Shown: positions 47,117 through 62,200, counted from the stretch's first letter. The stretch: DNA of 64,000 bases from Latrodectus hesperus (GCA_037975125.1 CM075857.1:94334214-94398213); one strand, 5' to 3'. Program-made: numbers and translations. Notes: generated by a model not told the origin, from the letters alone.

Positions 47117-48416
47117 CAGAGGGTATTAACACAATTTTAGAACGATTTCGATTAAGAATTTTAAAAAAGTAAATGTTTTAGAACAAAAATGTTTTGGCAA
47201 CAGCTAATTATTTGAAATGAGAAATATCGTCTGCTACTTTTAAATTTATTCTTCTTTCAAAATGTAGCATGTAAACAAGCTGTGGATTGAAGGATAGGTT
47301 TCTGCGTTTTCCGAAGAGTAATATTCTTATTCTAGGATTCAAAAACGTTGTGAAATGCATGGTATTAAAATTTCTAAGTGCAAAATAAGCAACATTATTA
47401 ATCGGACAGGTAAAAACCGTCCAACATTATTTCTACATGGAAAGAAGACTCCAAACGAACATCCGAAAAAAGTACGTACTGTTTCAAATGTTTTTAAAGT
47501 GAAATCTCTGATAACAAGAGAAAATCCGCCAACATAGAAATCAATTGCAAAGTCTTTAGATACATCTGTAGCAACAGTAAATAAAATAATAAATCAAGAT
47601 TAACAACTTAAAAAAGCTAAAAACGCAATGTTCACCAGCTTTTGCCGAGGCATGTGGCTCAACGCAAAACATTTTGTAGAATCCTGTATGAAAACCATTT
47701 AGCAGGAGATAAATGGAAATACATTGTGACTCTTGATGAAGCATGGGTTTACCTAAATGCGTGCAACAAAAAAAGTCTATTTACCATAGAAAACGAGGAG
47801 AAAAAAATGTACAAACCTAGTTCCGTCAATGTAAAGAAACTTTCAGTAAAGGGTTTATGATAGTCGCAGGTTTCTCCTACAAAGGGTAATTAAAAATAAG
47901 AAGATTGGAAAAAATGTTAAAATCAATTCCTCATACTATCAGGAGAAGGTTTTACGTCCAATATTTACAGAAGAAATTCCACTTCTTTATCCCAAAGACT
48001 TTCAAACAGTGAAACACCAACAAGATAAAGCTACAAGTCATATTTCGAAAACTGCCACTGCATTTCTTGAAAAAATGAACATTAATACAGGTATTGCATA
48101 TATACCTTTTCAACATACTCTTGTGAAGTCCCCTGACGTTTCAACTATGGACTATTGTGCCTTTGGTCTGTTAAAAAGAGCTCTTTCTAAACGCAAACCC
48201 AACACGATAGATGGACTCTGGAAAGTAGTGGAAGATGAATGGAAAGCAACACCCCTGGAAATTTTACGGAAAGCTCTTCTATCATGGAAATCACGATGCA
48301 GACTTATAGTCCAGAAAAAAGGCTATCAGATCGAACATTTAAAAAAATAGTCTGTAAATTTTAAATATTAATTAAACGGCCTCGAAATCGTTCTAAAAAT
48401 GTGTTAATACCCTCTG
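47117..48416 (+). mobile_element. Tc1/mariner element, DD41D type, 1.30 kb, complete ends
   Basis: Inverted repeats of about 35 bp (CAGAGGGTATTAACACA ... AGAACGATTTCGA) lie at 47117-47151 and 48382-48416. They differ by one base over the outer part and are flanked by the TA target dinucleotide at 47115-47116 and 48417-48418. It encloses a broken transposase in the plus orientation. The last spacing resembles the basal DD41D group described from Ceratitis rosa and related elements. Confidence 0.9.
47355..48350 (+). pseudogene. DD41D mariner-like transposase, frameshifted
   Basis: The transposase cuts and rejoins DNA at TA sites. Segments in order: a basic N-terminal region with a helix-turn-helix-like SIAKSLDTSVATVNKII; TLDEAWVYLN with the first catalytic Asp (codon 47735); KHQQDKATSH with the second (48024); STMDYCAFGLLKRAL with the third (48150). 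The second and third Asp codons are 42 codons apart, leaving 41 residues between. The frame breaks at least three times (a stop after ENPPT, and slips before LPRHVAQ and after VKGL), so it is inactive, but all three acids survive. Confidence 0.87.
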
Positions 48417-48420
48417 TACC

Positions 48421-48525
48421 TCATTATTTTGAACCATGATTAGGTGACGAGTTCACACATGAGATGACACGCTCCTATCCCTATCCACGACTCACGAGCA
48501 GAAGGGTTTTGGACTTTGTTACTGC
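48421..48525 (-). mobile_element. SINE family F fragment abutting the mariner element
   Basis: ATTTTGAACCATGATTAGGT + GACGAGTTCACAC and CAGAAGGGTTTTGGAC match family F inverted. It starts at the right TA of the mariner element, so the transposon probably landed in it. Confidence 0.65.
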
Positions 48526-48775
48526 ACCAGCATGCTTTCCTGAACCTAGCTCTAAGTTGAACTATACCAGTTATAAGGAAGCAGTCGGATGAGAATCTTC
48601 GTAGTTTAGAAGCAAACCTGAAGCAGAAGACTCCCAATACTTGGCATGCCAACCCCAGAGATATCATTTCACTTGGAGGACATTGCGACCATTTCAGTTT
48701 TAACTTGCCCAGTCTCCTTTAGTGAACACGACAGATTTTCAGTTAAGCCAGGATTCTAACTAACTATCTTACAGA
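48526..48775 (-). mobile_element. SINE family E, degenerate
   Basis: Minus-strand tail CCAGCATGCTTTCCTGAACC, body and head (AAAATCTGTCGTGTTCACTA) fit family E. Confidence 0.65.
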
Positions 48776-49152
48776 TTTGTCCATTTTGAAAGATTATGTT
48801 TCCAAATAACTAATCGGACAAATAAAAAAGATATATAAAAATAATTTCAAATTCTCACAAAGTTTGTACTGTGCATTCCTGGGAGTAAAACAAGTTCATC
48901 TTCTTTTCGGTTAGTTTTGATAGTAATGAGTCAATGTCGACCCAAAATGATGGAAAAACATGAAAAAAAAAGTGTTTGTGTCCTTAAATATGGTAGTTAT
49001 TCTCACGTTATAGCTGTACTTTCAGAAGAGATATGGAAAAGAACAACCAAGTAAACAAAGCACTTTGATAGCATCGCCAGTTCAAGGACACTAGTTATTT
49101 GCTATAAAATGTATGGAATGAGTTTGAGTATCATGTGGGCGTTAAATCGCAC

Positions 49153-49319
49153 GTGTGCACAAGCATACTTCCCTGTACCTAGCATAAGGTAGAGCTCTAC
49201 TAATTTGGTGGAAGCTGCAGGGAGATCTTTGCAATTTATCAGTAGGTATCAAGCAAAAGACTCTTAATACTTGATCTACCACCACAGAAGTAAAATTTCA
49301 CCTAGATAACATTGTGACT
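49153..49319 (-). mobile_element. SINE family E, partial
   Basis: GCATACTTCCCTGTACCTAG (tail) and CAAAGACTCTTAATACTTG-like body, inverted; head lost. Confidence 0.55.
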
Positions 49320-49332
49320 CTATGATCTATTT

Positions 49333-49618
49333 GAAGCCCGGTGGCTTAGGGGCAGCGTTTCATGCTCCCATGACACAGGTCAGAGGTTCGATCCTCGGGC
49401 TGGGCAAGGTTGACTCAGCCTTTCATCCCTTCAGTGGGTCGATTAACTGAGTACCAAGCATGCTTGGGAACTAAACATTGGGGGTCTTACGTTAGGCTGA
49501 CCACCTAATTGGGACACATGCTTCGCACCCCAGGGCCCTCGGTCATGAAAACAGTTATGGACACTGTAGGCCTTGGTCTACATGGGCTGTCGTGCCATGG
49601 AGTTTAGTAGTTTAGTTT
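49333..49618 (+). mobile_element. SINE family H with 12-bp target duplication
   Basis: Head GCCCGGTGGCTTAGGGGCAG, B box AGAGGTTCGATCCTCGGGC, body through GGGGGTCTTACGTTAGGC, 3' end GGGCTGTCGTGCCATGGAG. TATGATCTATTT at 49321-49332 and 49619-49630 is perfect. Confidence 0.9.
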
Positions 49619-49707
49619 TATGATCTATTTAACGTACCCCAGTTTTATTAAATAACATGGCAGGTAGTAGGTTAAATCGGAATTCCAACTCACAACCTTC
49701 CGATACA

Positions 49708-49990
49708 CCGAGGTGGCCTAGTTGGTTAGGGCGTCATTCTCACTATCGGAAGGTAGTAAATTTGAATCCCGGTTTAACTGAAGATCCTTCGTATTGGTGG
49801 CTGAGACATGTTAAAATTGAGCGTGGTCGCAGTGTCCTCCCAGTGAAATGATGCTTCTGGAGGTGACAGACCAAGTATTGGGAATCTTCTGCTTGATCCT
49901 TGCTTCAAAATCACGAAGACTCCACCCGGCTTCTTCTCTCTAAATGTTAGAGACCAACTCATGGCTAGGTACAGGGAAGCATGCTGGTGC
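49708..49990 (+). mobile_element. SINE family E, full length, source of the adjoining minisatellite
   Basis: Head ACCGAGGTGGCCTAGTTGG, B box TTTGAATCCCGGTTTAACTG, body, and tail ATGGCTAGGTACAGGGAAGC + ATGCTGGTGCAATAACAAC. The tail is the prototype of the repeat unit that follows. Confidence 0.85.
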
Positions 49991-51950
49991 AATAACAACA
50001 ACAACCCAACAGACGTCTCATGGCTAGGTACAGGAGTATGATTTGGCAACAACGACCCAACAGACGTCTCATGGCTAGGTATAGGGAGTATGCTTTGGCA
50101 ACAACAACGACCCAACAGACGTCTCATGGCTAGGGACAGGGAGTATGCTGGGGCAACAATAACAACCCGACAGACGCCTAATGGCTAGGTACAGGGAGTA
50201 TGCTTTGGCAACAACAACGACCCAACAGACGTCTCATGGCTAGGTACAGGGAGTATGCTTTGGCAACAACAACGACCCAACAGACGTCTCATGGCTAGGT
50301 ACAGGAGTATGATTTGGCAACAACAACGACCCAACAGACGTCTCATGGCTAGGTACACGAGTATGATTTGGCAACAATAACGACCCAACAGACGTCTCAT
50401 GGCTAGGTACACGAGTATGATTTGGCAACAACGACCCAACAGACGTCTCATGGCTAGGTACAGGAGTATGATTTGGCAACAACGACCCAACAGACGTCTC
50501 ATGGCTAGGTATAGGGAGTATGCTTTGGCAACAACAACGACCCAACAGACGTCTCATGGCTAGGTACAGGAGTATGATTTGGCAACAACAACGACCCAAC
50601 AGACGTCTCATGGCTAGGGACAGGGAGTATGCTGGGGCAACAATAACAACCCGACAGACGCCTAATGGCTAGGTACAGGGAGTATGCTTTGGCAACAATA
50701 ACGACCCAACAGACGTCTCATGGCTAGGTACAGGGAGTATGCTTTGGCAACAACAACGACCCAACAGACGTCTCATGGCTAGGTACAGGAGTATGATTTG
50801 GCAACAACAACGACCCAACAGACGTCTCATGGCTAGGTACACGAGTATGATTTGGCAACAATAACGACCCAACAGACGTCTCATGGCTAGGTACACGAGT
50901 ATGATTTGGCAACAACGACCCAACAGACGTCTCATGGCTAGGTACAGGAGTATGATTTGGCAACAACGACCCAACAGACGTCTCATGGCTAGGTATAGGG
51001 AGTATGCTTTGGCAACAACAACGACCCAACAGACGTCTCATGGCTAGGTACAGGAGTATGATTTGGCAACAACAACGACCCAACAGACGTCTCATGGCTA
51101 GGGACAGGGAGTATGCTGGGGCAACAATAACAACCCGACAGACGCCTAATGGCTAGGTACAGGGAGTATGCTTTGGCAACAATAACGACCCAACAGACGT
51201 CTCATGGCTAGGTACAGGGAGTATGCTTTGGCAACAACAACGACCCAACAGACGTCTCATGGCTAGGTACAGGAGTATGATTTGGCAACAACAACGACCC
51301 AACAGACGTCTCATGGCTAGGTACACGAGTATGATTTGGCAACAATAACGACCCAACAGACGTCTCATGGCTAGGTACACGAGTATGATTTGGCAACAAC
51401 GACCCAACAGACGTCTCATGGCTAGGTACAGGAGTATGATTTGGCAACAACGACCCAACAGACGTCTCATGGCTAGGTATAGGGAGTATGCTTTGGCAAC
51501 AACAACGACCCAACAGACGTCTCATGGCTAGGTACAGGAGTATGATTTGGCAACAACAACGACCCAACAGACGTCTCATGGCTAGGGACAGGGAGTATGC
51601 TGGGGCAACAATAACAACCCGACAGACGCCTAATGGCTAGGTACAGGGAGTATGCTTTGGCAACAATAACGACCCAACAGACGTCTCATGGCTAGGTACA
51701 CGAGTATGATTTGGCAACAACAACGACCCAACAGACGTCTCATGGCTAGGTACAGGAGTATGATTTGGCAACAACAACGACCCAACAGACGTCTCATGGC
51801 TAGGTACACGAGTATGATTTGGCAACAATAACGACCCAACAGACGTCTCATGGCTAGGTACAGGAGTATGATTTGGCAACAATAACGACCCAACAGACGT
51901 CTCATGGCTAGGTACAGGGAGTATGGTGGGACAATAACAAGGACTACCTA
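49990..51950 (+). repeat. Minisatellite from a SINE tail, about 54-bp unit, 484-bp higher-order period
   Basis: About 36 units of ACCCAACAGACGTCTCATGG + CTAGGTACAGGAGTATG + TTTGGCAACAA, with variants (CAGG/CACG, GCTT/GATT, AACAACAA/AACAATAA, one GACAGACGCCTA unit per set). Variant order repeats every 484 bp (for example 50185, 50669, 51153), giving three full higher-order units plus flanks. Long minus-strand frames (MRRLLGRCC-type) simply reflect the period. Confidence 0.92.
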
Positions 51951-51999
51951 CCGGTAATGAGAACGATCCCCTAACAGACTAGGTCACCCTGGCCGTGTG

Positions 52000-52390
52000 T
52001 CTTCAAAATTAAACATTTGTATAAACTTTATGATTTTGTGATTCTTTTCATATATTTTTCATGTATAATTATATAATAGTCTCGAAAATTCAGTCTTTTT
52101 AAAATGAAAAACCGTTAATGACCTGTATGATAAATAACGCATGCAGGGAAAAAAAACATAAAAACGCTAAACGCATAATTGAAAAGATTGAACGCAACGT
52201 GATTCACGAAGATAGAAGGGGAAACACACTTTTAACGAATCAATGCGGAAAACGAAATAACGAGGTTTGGCTGTATCAAATTCAGAAAGAAAAAAAAGCC
52301 AATATAGGCCGTACATGCTATACCATCTTTAGAAGGCGCTTCAGTGGTCTTATAGTGCCTATAGCAAAACTCACCAGATTATCGTGAAGA
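52000..52390 (+). other. Unassigned segment with an 89-codon open frame
   Basis: 52118-52387 is open and encodes a Lys/Arg-rich sequence with no motif I know. The N-terminal MTCMINNACREKKHKN part reads like random AT-rich translation. No neighbours support a gene. Confidence 0.25.
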
Positions 52391-52760
52391 TGGTCTCATG
52401 ATGATTCGCCTTCGCTTAGGCGCAAATAAAAGGCAAGATTCAGCAATAAAACTCTGTTTGGAAGAGTTTTATTGGCACTTGCAGGGAGTTATCTGCGAAG
52501 AAGCAGATGCCCACTTGCTTGTAATCTGAGTCCTTGCGTGGGCGGAGGAGCAGATTGTATCCGCTGGAAGGCCTGCAGGCGGATTAAAAGCTCGATTGGT
52601 TCTGACGTTGCTTATTGGAGCCAATAAAACCTAAGAGACGATAGATGCAGAAACGGGTAAATAGTCCCTGATGGGAGGGAGCTCTGCTTCTTAGCTCGGA
52701 TTTCCCACCACCCCCACCTTTTTCGAGGAATAGCAATCCATGGTTTAGAAGGGAAAAATT
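52391..52760. other. GC-richer islet with a 10-bp hairpin
   Basis: AATAAAACTC (52445-52454) and GAGTTTTATT (52464-52473) pair perfectly across nine bases. The following 280 bp are GC-rich, with CTGCAGGCGGAT-type sequence and no SINE similarity. Candidate regulatory or unknown repeat. Confidence 0.35.
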
Positions 52761-53522
52761 GCTGTGAGAGATGCTCTATTTACTTTCACGGGAATCAGTG
52801 TTTGAAAAGATGTCAATTATTGTGGGTAAAAGTCAAGTGAATGGGGTGTTATTCACAATAATTTGAGTTCCTTTAAAAATACATTATGCGATTATTTCAT
52901 TCTGAGGACTGTTATTTATTGGTAAGAGAGAAAATATGATTTCATTTCTTAGAAGAAAATTAGAAAATTTGGTAGCTAAATGACAGATCTATGATGGTTG
53001 CGCAGTTTCATAACTGTTGGCGGCTCGACCATATCCTGAAACTTAAGGCATTGGGGAGAGTTCGAATTCGTTTTAAATTGCACACATCCCCCAATGCTAA
53101 TACTCCTAAGAAGCAAAGACTGACCATAATGTATTAATTGAAGCAAGGAAAAATTTTATGAAATGCATTAAAATGCCCCTATATAGATATTTTTCATTAT
53201 CATTCTTGATAAATTCAGATATTTTGAACAAAGTTAAGAAAGCTGAACTGCAAAAACAATCCCATCTCGTTTGAGTTTTTCTTTATCCATTCAGATACAT
53301 TGAATTAGTCCGGTGTCGAAAATACACAGGCAAGACAATTATTCTGCAAAATTCTAAATAGTTCGATGAAAATTAAGAATAATAAACACTTTAAAATAGT
53401 GACAATCTGAAAATTCATTAAAACTTACATATAGTATCATAAATATTTTATTACTATTTCAATTTTAGAACACCGTTTCTGTGGAGTTACTCTCATTTTG
53501 TGGAGAGCTTATGGAGTGTAGA
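52761..53522. other. AT-rich non-coding DNA
   Basis: A weak B-box-like GAGTTCGAATTCGTTTT (53058) is the only hint of a SINE. Confidence 0.35.
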
Positions 53523-53529
53523 TATTTAT

Positions 53530-53917
53530 GGCCGTGGTAGTCTCCTAGTGGTTAGGGTATCGGCCTTCCATCCGGAAGGGTGGGGTTCGATTCCCAATGT
53601 TGCCAAAGACCCACCGAGTACATGCGATATACGTGCTCGTTAAATCTGTGGAATCGAAAGTCCTGTGGTCGATCGTTGAGCAGTTACCATGGGTTCAATA
53701 AACTGGAGAAATTTACTCCCCCCTTCAGATCAATGCCAAAATTGAGGGAATAGATCCTTCGGTGCTGCCATCTATCGGAGGATTTGAAGAGCAAAAGTCG
53801 TACTTTCACCTTCATGATGCTCTGATTAAACGAAAGACAATCCCAATTGACTTAATTACGCATAGCCAAAGGCATAGCGAGCTTGGCTTGTCCAAGTGTC
53901 ATTAGTAACAACAACAT
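53530..53917 (+). mobile_element. SINE family G with 8-bp target duplication
   Basis: Head GGCCGTGGTAGTCTCCTAGT, B box GGGGTTCGATTCCCAATG, a body including CCGAGTACATGCGATATACG and GAGCAAAAGTCGTACTTTCA, and the tail CATTAGTAACAACAAC. ATATTTAT lies at 53522-53529 and 53918-53925. Confidence 0.85.
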
Positions 53918-53985
53918 ATATTTATAAAAATGAATTATATATACATAGTGTGATTCGAATTATCTTGATGTTCCTCCATTAGAGT

Positions 53986-54004
53986 GGTGTGTGTGTGTGT
54001 GTGT
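53986..54004 (+). repeat. (TG)n microsatellite
   Basis: About nine GT units. Confidence 0.85.
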
Positions 54005-54426
54005 GATATCAGGACAAATATCGAATAAAGTGTGTCAACCGATTCTGTTGACATGTTAAGTTGATACTCTTTAAGGTATGTGGTACTCTCGAGTGTGTTT
54101 GTTCAGTCCAGAGTTATGAGTCACGTGTCTTACTTAACGCAAACGATTTAATATAATGTTGGCTAGACGGTTAATGTAAGGTAAGCCTTTTAACAATCTT
54201 TTTTATGTAACTTTTAACTCGATATCTTTATAATTTTCTTTGTAACATTTGGACAACTAATCGGTTCAATATAAGGTTTCGCTTCACCATTATGCATGCA
54301 TTTATGAATCAGTTTCCATTTGGTTCTTATATTTTCAACTTGCTTGAAGTGCAAGTTGCTTCTTGGAGAGTTTTTTTAAGCCATTCCTCAGATTAAGCAG
54401 GTATTTTAACTGCTGACTTGTGTGGG

Positions 54427-54690
54427 AGCTCCAATGTTTCAGAAGCTTCACATCACTTCCCGTTAAGATCAGTAAAGTGAAGCATCGTTTGCCGCGGACA
54501 GTGATTGGGAGGGTGACCACATTCTCCCTCACTGGGTTGCTGGAGTTTCGTGGGTTGTGAGGACGTCTCTACGTTAATATGTGACGTCCAAAGTCCTTCC
54601 GCTAGTGGATGTGGAGAGGAAGGTACCAGTTAAGATGTGACCTCGTCACCTGACAGTGGTTCAAAATGACGAGGCGCTTGGTGATGGACA
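54427..54690 (+). mobile_element. SINE family F, 3'-truncated plus-strand copy
   Basis: CAGAAGCTTCACATCACTTC, GTTTGCCGCGGACAGTGATT, TATGTGACGTCCAAAGTCCT and TGACCTCGTCACCTGACAG match family F. The shared tail is absent. Confidence 0.75.
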
Positions 54691-54865
54691 AGTATTGCAA
54701 ACACGTTAACTTTAAGTTATAATCCGAGGATGGCCTGCACCACTGTGCATGTATGCAGTCCCGATGTGGAGATCATAACATTCAATAGCCACGATTTTAT
54801 TCCGAGAGTGTCAGATCAGGAAAAAAATTACTTTGGTTTAATTGTTTGTACCTCCATACGTCAAG

Positions 54866-54975
54866 TTTCGTACATGTGAACTAATTCATCTGGAACCTGC
54901 AGTTTAAAGTGGATTCCGAACCACTGGCAGAAAAAGTGGGAATCGACAACATGCACTGTTCAATCGAAGGCAAAA
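54866..54975 (-). mobile_element. SINE family I, fragment
   Basis: CAGTTTAAAGTGGATTCCGA + ACCACTGGC ... GTGGGAATCGACAACATGC matches the family-I body/B-box region inverted. Confidence 0.6.
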
Positions 54976-55222
54976 TAATAATAATAATAATAATGAGATT
55001 GAAACGGGGACATTTTTTTTCAATGTATTCCTTATCACAAACGTTTTTTTTTCTTCATTATAACCTAATAAAAATTAAATTTTCCAATCTGATTCTGATA
55101 TTTATTTTGAAAGAATGTAATGAGAATAAAGTACGGGTATAAGAAACATAATTGTATTGAGTACATATCGATTAATTTTAATCAATATTAAATAACAATA
55201 TGATGTACGAATTAAAAATTGT

Positions 55223-57982
<2,760 letters not shown>

Positions 57983-57989
57983 CAAAATA

Positions 57990-58440
57990 CACATTTTTCG
58001 TAATGTCAATAAATAATATTAAAATAATATAACTTCCATTATTATTATTGACTTCTTGCCAGCGTGAGGGCAATTTGTATACCCCATTTTTGAAAAATGT
58101 TTCATCTTTTCATGCGAAAAATTGAAACAGTGTTTGATTGATATCTTCCTCAGTTTTGAATTTTTTACTGTTCAAAAAATTGTGTAAGGACAAAAACAAA
58201 TGATTGTTGGAGGATGATAAATATGGAGAATATGGTGTATGGGACAGAATTTCCCAGCCTAGTTCAGAAATTTTTCGACGAACTCTTTTCTTGATCTCTT
58301 TCTTGGAACATTGTCGGCCTCTTTTCGATGAAAATGTGCTTCGGGTCCCTGCTTGGTGCATTTTCAAAAAGTCGCCAACTGGCGCGTTTTTGCGTGTTGT
58401 CTCACAGATTTGAATGCTCCGAGAGACACTACGCAAAAAC
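57990..58440 (-). pseudogene. Mariner transposase, C-terminal relic
   Basis: Reads KISELGWEILSHTPYSPYL, then NHLFLSLHNFLNSKKF and EEDINQTLFQFFA. After a slip, [16 protein letters not shown] gives the usual mariner C-terminus. In the SPDLAPSDYHLF-type block both acidic positions are altered (SPY, NNHLF), so the third catalytic Asp is gone. Confidence 0.8.
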
Positions 58441-58779
58441 GTCGTTTCTATGTCGACGAAATCGAAATACGTGTTTTTAACGAATTTTACCGTTGGTATG
58501 GCAACGAAAACAGAAACAATGGTTTTTTTACGAATTGTATAACAAAAAATACATTACAATATGGAGAAAAATTATCATATTTTTTAAAATGAATAAATAA
58601 AAATACACAGAAACAAATAAATAACTCACGTACTACCACCAGGGCAAATCCAACGGTAATAAAAAGTCGTGCATCAAATTTTAAATTCCACGGTTATTTC
58701 AAAATCAAAATAATTAGCGACCAATAGGAATACTGAAACAAAAGAGTTGTTAATGAGCATGCGCCACAAGGAGTTCATT

Positions 58780-59318
58780 TAGGATGAAATAGTCAGGGTT
58801 ACCATGCTTGGCCCGTCTATCACCCATTTGGCAAGAAAGGGGTAACCAAACCACAGATTAACCCTCTTTTCTTGCACTGCTCCCTTTAAATTATCCTGTT
58901 GCTGACAATGCTTTTTCATATTGACCTTACGTTCAATTTTTAATGCTCATAATATATTAGTCCTCAAATGTCCTTCCATATACACAACATGATCTTATTC
59001 AGAGTCAAATTTATTTTAGAGTTGGAAGGGATAAGTTTCTCGCACAACATACCCTTTTCCTTATGATGTTGTCGTCGGTAATCCACTTTTCACCCCCCAG
59101 TTATCATTCGGTTCAAGAAAGGTTCGACTTTATTCCGAACGAGCAGAGGTAGGCATATGATGACTCGATCATCAACATTCTTCTGATTTAATTCATGTGG
59201 CAACCACTTTGAATATTTCCACATCAATCCTATCTTCCGAATATGGTTCGGAATGCTTTGCTTGAGTTGAATTAAGTTTTCTGCGATCTCCGATGTTGTC
59301 AGAAAAAAATCCTTCTCT
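58780..59318 (-). pseudogene. Mariner transposase, N-terminal/central relic
   Basis: Contains TSEIAENL and IPNHIRKIGL (helix-turn-helix region), SKWLPHELNQKNVDDRVIIC, LLVRNKVEPFLNRMITGG and EKWIT, then MLCIWKDI and GLIYYEH. The first catalytic Asp of the TGDEKW-type motif is replaced by Gly. Several slips and stops. Orientation and order suit one element with 57990-58440, separated by about 340 bp that I cannot assign. Confidence 0.8.
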
Positions 59319-59328
59319 ACATGGTTTT

Positions 59329-59699
59329 GTTGTTGTTACTAATGACACTTGGACAAGCTATGCCTCGGCTATGCGAATTTAAATCAATTGGGAGCATCTT
59401 TCGTTTTAATCAGAGCACCATGGAGGTGAAAGTACGACTTTTGCTCTTCAAATCCTCCGATAGATGGCAGCACCAGAGGATCTACTCCCTCAATTTTGGC
59501 ATTAATCTGAGGGGAGTAAATTTCTCTAGACCATTGCACCCATGGTAACTGCTTAGCGACCGACCACAGGACTTTCGTCCACAGATTTGACGAGCACGTA
59601 TACCGCATGTACTCGGTGGGTCTTTGGCGGCATTGGGAATCAAACCCCACCCTTCCGGATGGAGGGCCGATACCCTAATCACTAGGCTACCACGGCCCC
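59329..59699 (-). mobile_element. SINE family G, minus-strand copy
   Basis: Full inverted family-G copy from GTTGTTGTTACTAATGAC to CTAGGCTACCACGGCCCC. Flanks TCTACATGGTTTT and TCTATATGGTTTT form a duplication with one mismatch. Confidence 0.85.
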
Positions 59700-59755
59700 A
59701 TCTATATGGTTTTAACAGCATCGATCGATGGCCAGAACTTTCCGGTAGACCTAAT

Positions 59756-59887
<132 letters not shown>

Positions 59888-59899
59888 TAGATAAATAGG

Positions 59900-60080
59900 T
59901 TTTGTTTAGTTTGTTTGTCGCTCAACGGTCATTTTTTTGCACACGAGGGTTAATTACACCGGGACCTACGGTTAAAGTGGATTCCGAACCACTACAAACA
60001 TCCATGCCCAAGATGGGATTCGAACCCACGAACTGTTGAACCGAAGGCAAGAGCGCTAACCATTCGGCTGCCAGCTCGGC
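59900..60080 (-). mobile_element. SINE family I within GATA repeats
   Basis: Head GGCAGCCGAATGGTTAGCGC, B box GTGGGTTCGAATCCCATC and body, inverted. GATAGATAG continues on the far side, so it inserted within or next to the GATA array. Confidence 0.8.
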
Positions 60081-62200
60081 GATAGATAGTTAGATAGACA
60101 GAAAATAGTAGTTAGTAACATATCTTTTGTTACACGGTCACGAGTAGTGTTAATCAGTTAATGAAAAATTTCGTTAACTATCAAACACCACAGAGTTTTG
60201 AGCAACCGTCATGTGATGATTTTGCCGCGTAAATTGACAATTTCCTCTCCAGTTACACAGCACTACAAATGTTTATGGCTTTACAAATGTTTAGCATACA
60301 AAGATCCATTTTGCTCAATGATTTCCGATCGTTCCAAGCGATTTGAATTCATATTAAGTCCCCAGTACCCTGAACTTTCGCAGCCTCAAGTCACAAGTGA
60401 AATGATAAAGAATAATTTTAAATTCCAAACATTGGCTCCCAGTTAACACTCGCCTTTGCCTCTCAAGTGAGGATCGCTTTTAATTTCGTGTGCTTTTTGT
60501 GGCTGAAAGAGAGTCAGCTTTCTTCTGGAGCCCCAAATAAGAATAAATTTAAAATATGTTTTATGTATGTCTTTTAAAAATATGTTTACGTCCGCAGTTC
60601 AAAAATTATGAAAGACTTGTCTTTAAAAACGAGTCCCAAGCCATCAAGTATATCATAAATATAAAAAATTTTAAAATTTGTTGTTCATGTTGTTAAGCGA
60701 TTGGAAGTATATATGCATACATTAACTAAAATTATAGAATATTCCATAGATGGCAATAAATGGAATTATTTCTTCAAAAGATCAAGAAAATAATTATAAA
60801 AATTCTCAGTAAATTATTTCAAGAGCAACTAAAATCACTCATATAATTTTTATTAGGTTTTAAGATAATATAAATACGTAAACGTTATCAGTATCACATA
60901 ACAACGCATTTAGAAGACTGAGATGAAGTTGTTTTGTTTGCCACTAGAGGTCATAACTTTTGATGTTGCCAAATAGTGATTTTAATTCGTTGAGAATAGA
61001 ATTTATCTCAATTAGAATATTGAATTCTGATAATATTAACAAATATTATGATAGTATTGGAATATATAATAATCTAACTATCAACAAAAAAAATCAAATT
61101 TAAAAAGAATTTAAATTTTATTTGATGTGAACTCGAAAACGATTTTTACCTCTTTATTTTTCATATTGAAAATATTTATTGATTGAATTGAATTGTGTAG
61201 CAATTTCATGAACTTTTTCATATCCAAAGTATGGAGTTCATAAATCCGAAACTGAAATTATAATTTATATTAATCTAAAATAATTAAAAAAGTTATCCTT
61301 CTTATTCTTTTCATAATGTAAATCATTAGTCGAAAATAATTTTTTTTTTTCGTTTTGCTGACAATTTTTATTTAATTCTTTTCTAGCTTCATTTTTCTTG
61401 TTAACTTTTTTATGTTTAAAAGAAAATGTCCTAAATGGCATTTCTTTTTTTCAAATTTTCACAACTCTCTCTACCAGCGTAACATTAAAACGTAAGAAAA
61501 ATTATTGTTTTTTAAGCTCAATTAACAAGATAATCTTTGGTGAAGTCAGGTATTCAGAGAAAAACTTTCTAAAGCACATTCATTGTGTAGTTCTTTCAAA
61601 ATTAATATCAAATGATGCCTGAACTAAGTAAAAACATTAATATATAGTATATATTTACCCAAAAAAGTTATAAAAATCAAATTGAAATAACAAGGCAAAC
61701 AGCATACATACTTAATCGATCTGTTTATTGATCTATTTTATACACTGTGGAAAACAAATAAGAAATTAAACATCTTACTTTCAATAGAACACTAGCATGC
61801 ATTGATGAATTTTTATGAAAATTGAAGAATAAAAAAATTATTGTGATAATTTTTGAGGAATTGAATACTTTTTTCCAATTTGTATTTTTGTTTTTTCTAA
61901 TCGAAATGGTCAGTACTGTTTTGAGACACAAGTAACGGAATTTACCCCTCTCTTATGGATTCTAATGAATGAAACACCTCAGGTTCAATTCTGTTGACTG
62001 CTGCTCTATGTGGCACTGATATTTAGAAAACGGTGATTAGGAGTTTTCCTGGTTATCTCCTTTGCAAATCAGAAAATAATTTATACTTTGTTCCTTAAAA
62101 AACAAGTACTTTAGTAATTAGATTTAAAAGATTAGCATTACAATATGACTGAATGAAGTAAATCATTTACATTATTGTTTTCTTTTTATTTCGTATCTCA
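60081..62200. other. Non-coding DNA, one GC-richer patch at 60180-60530
   Basis: An 82-codon frame at 60198-60446 has mixed composition but no recognised motif. The rest is AT-rich. Confidence 0.3.

Noticed and set aside
50185..51905. Series of 81-123-codon minus-strand frames with MRRLLGRCC-type repeats
   Set aside because: They are translations of the SINE-tail minisatellite, repeat with its 484-bp period, and occur in more than one frame.
49990..51950. Possible CRISPR array
   Set aside because: Units are contiguous without unique spacers, derive from a SINE tail, and the genome is eukaryotic.
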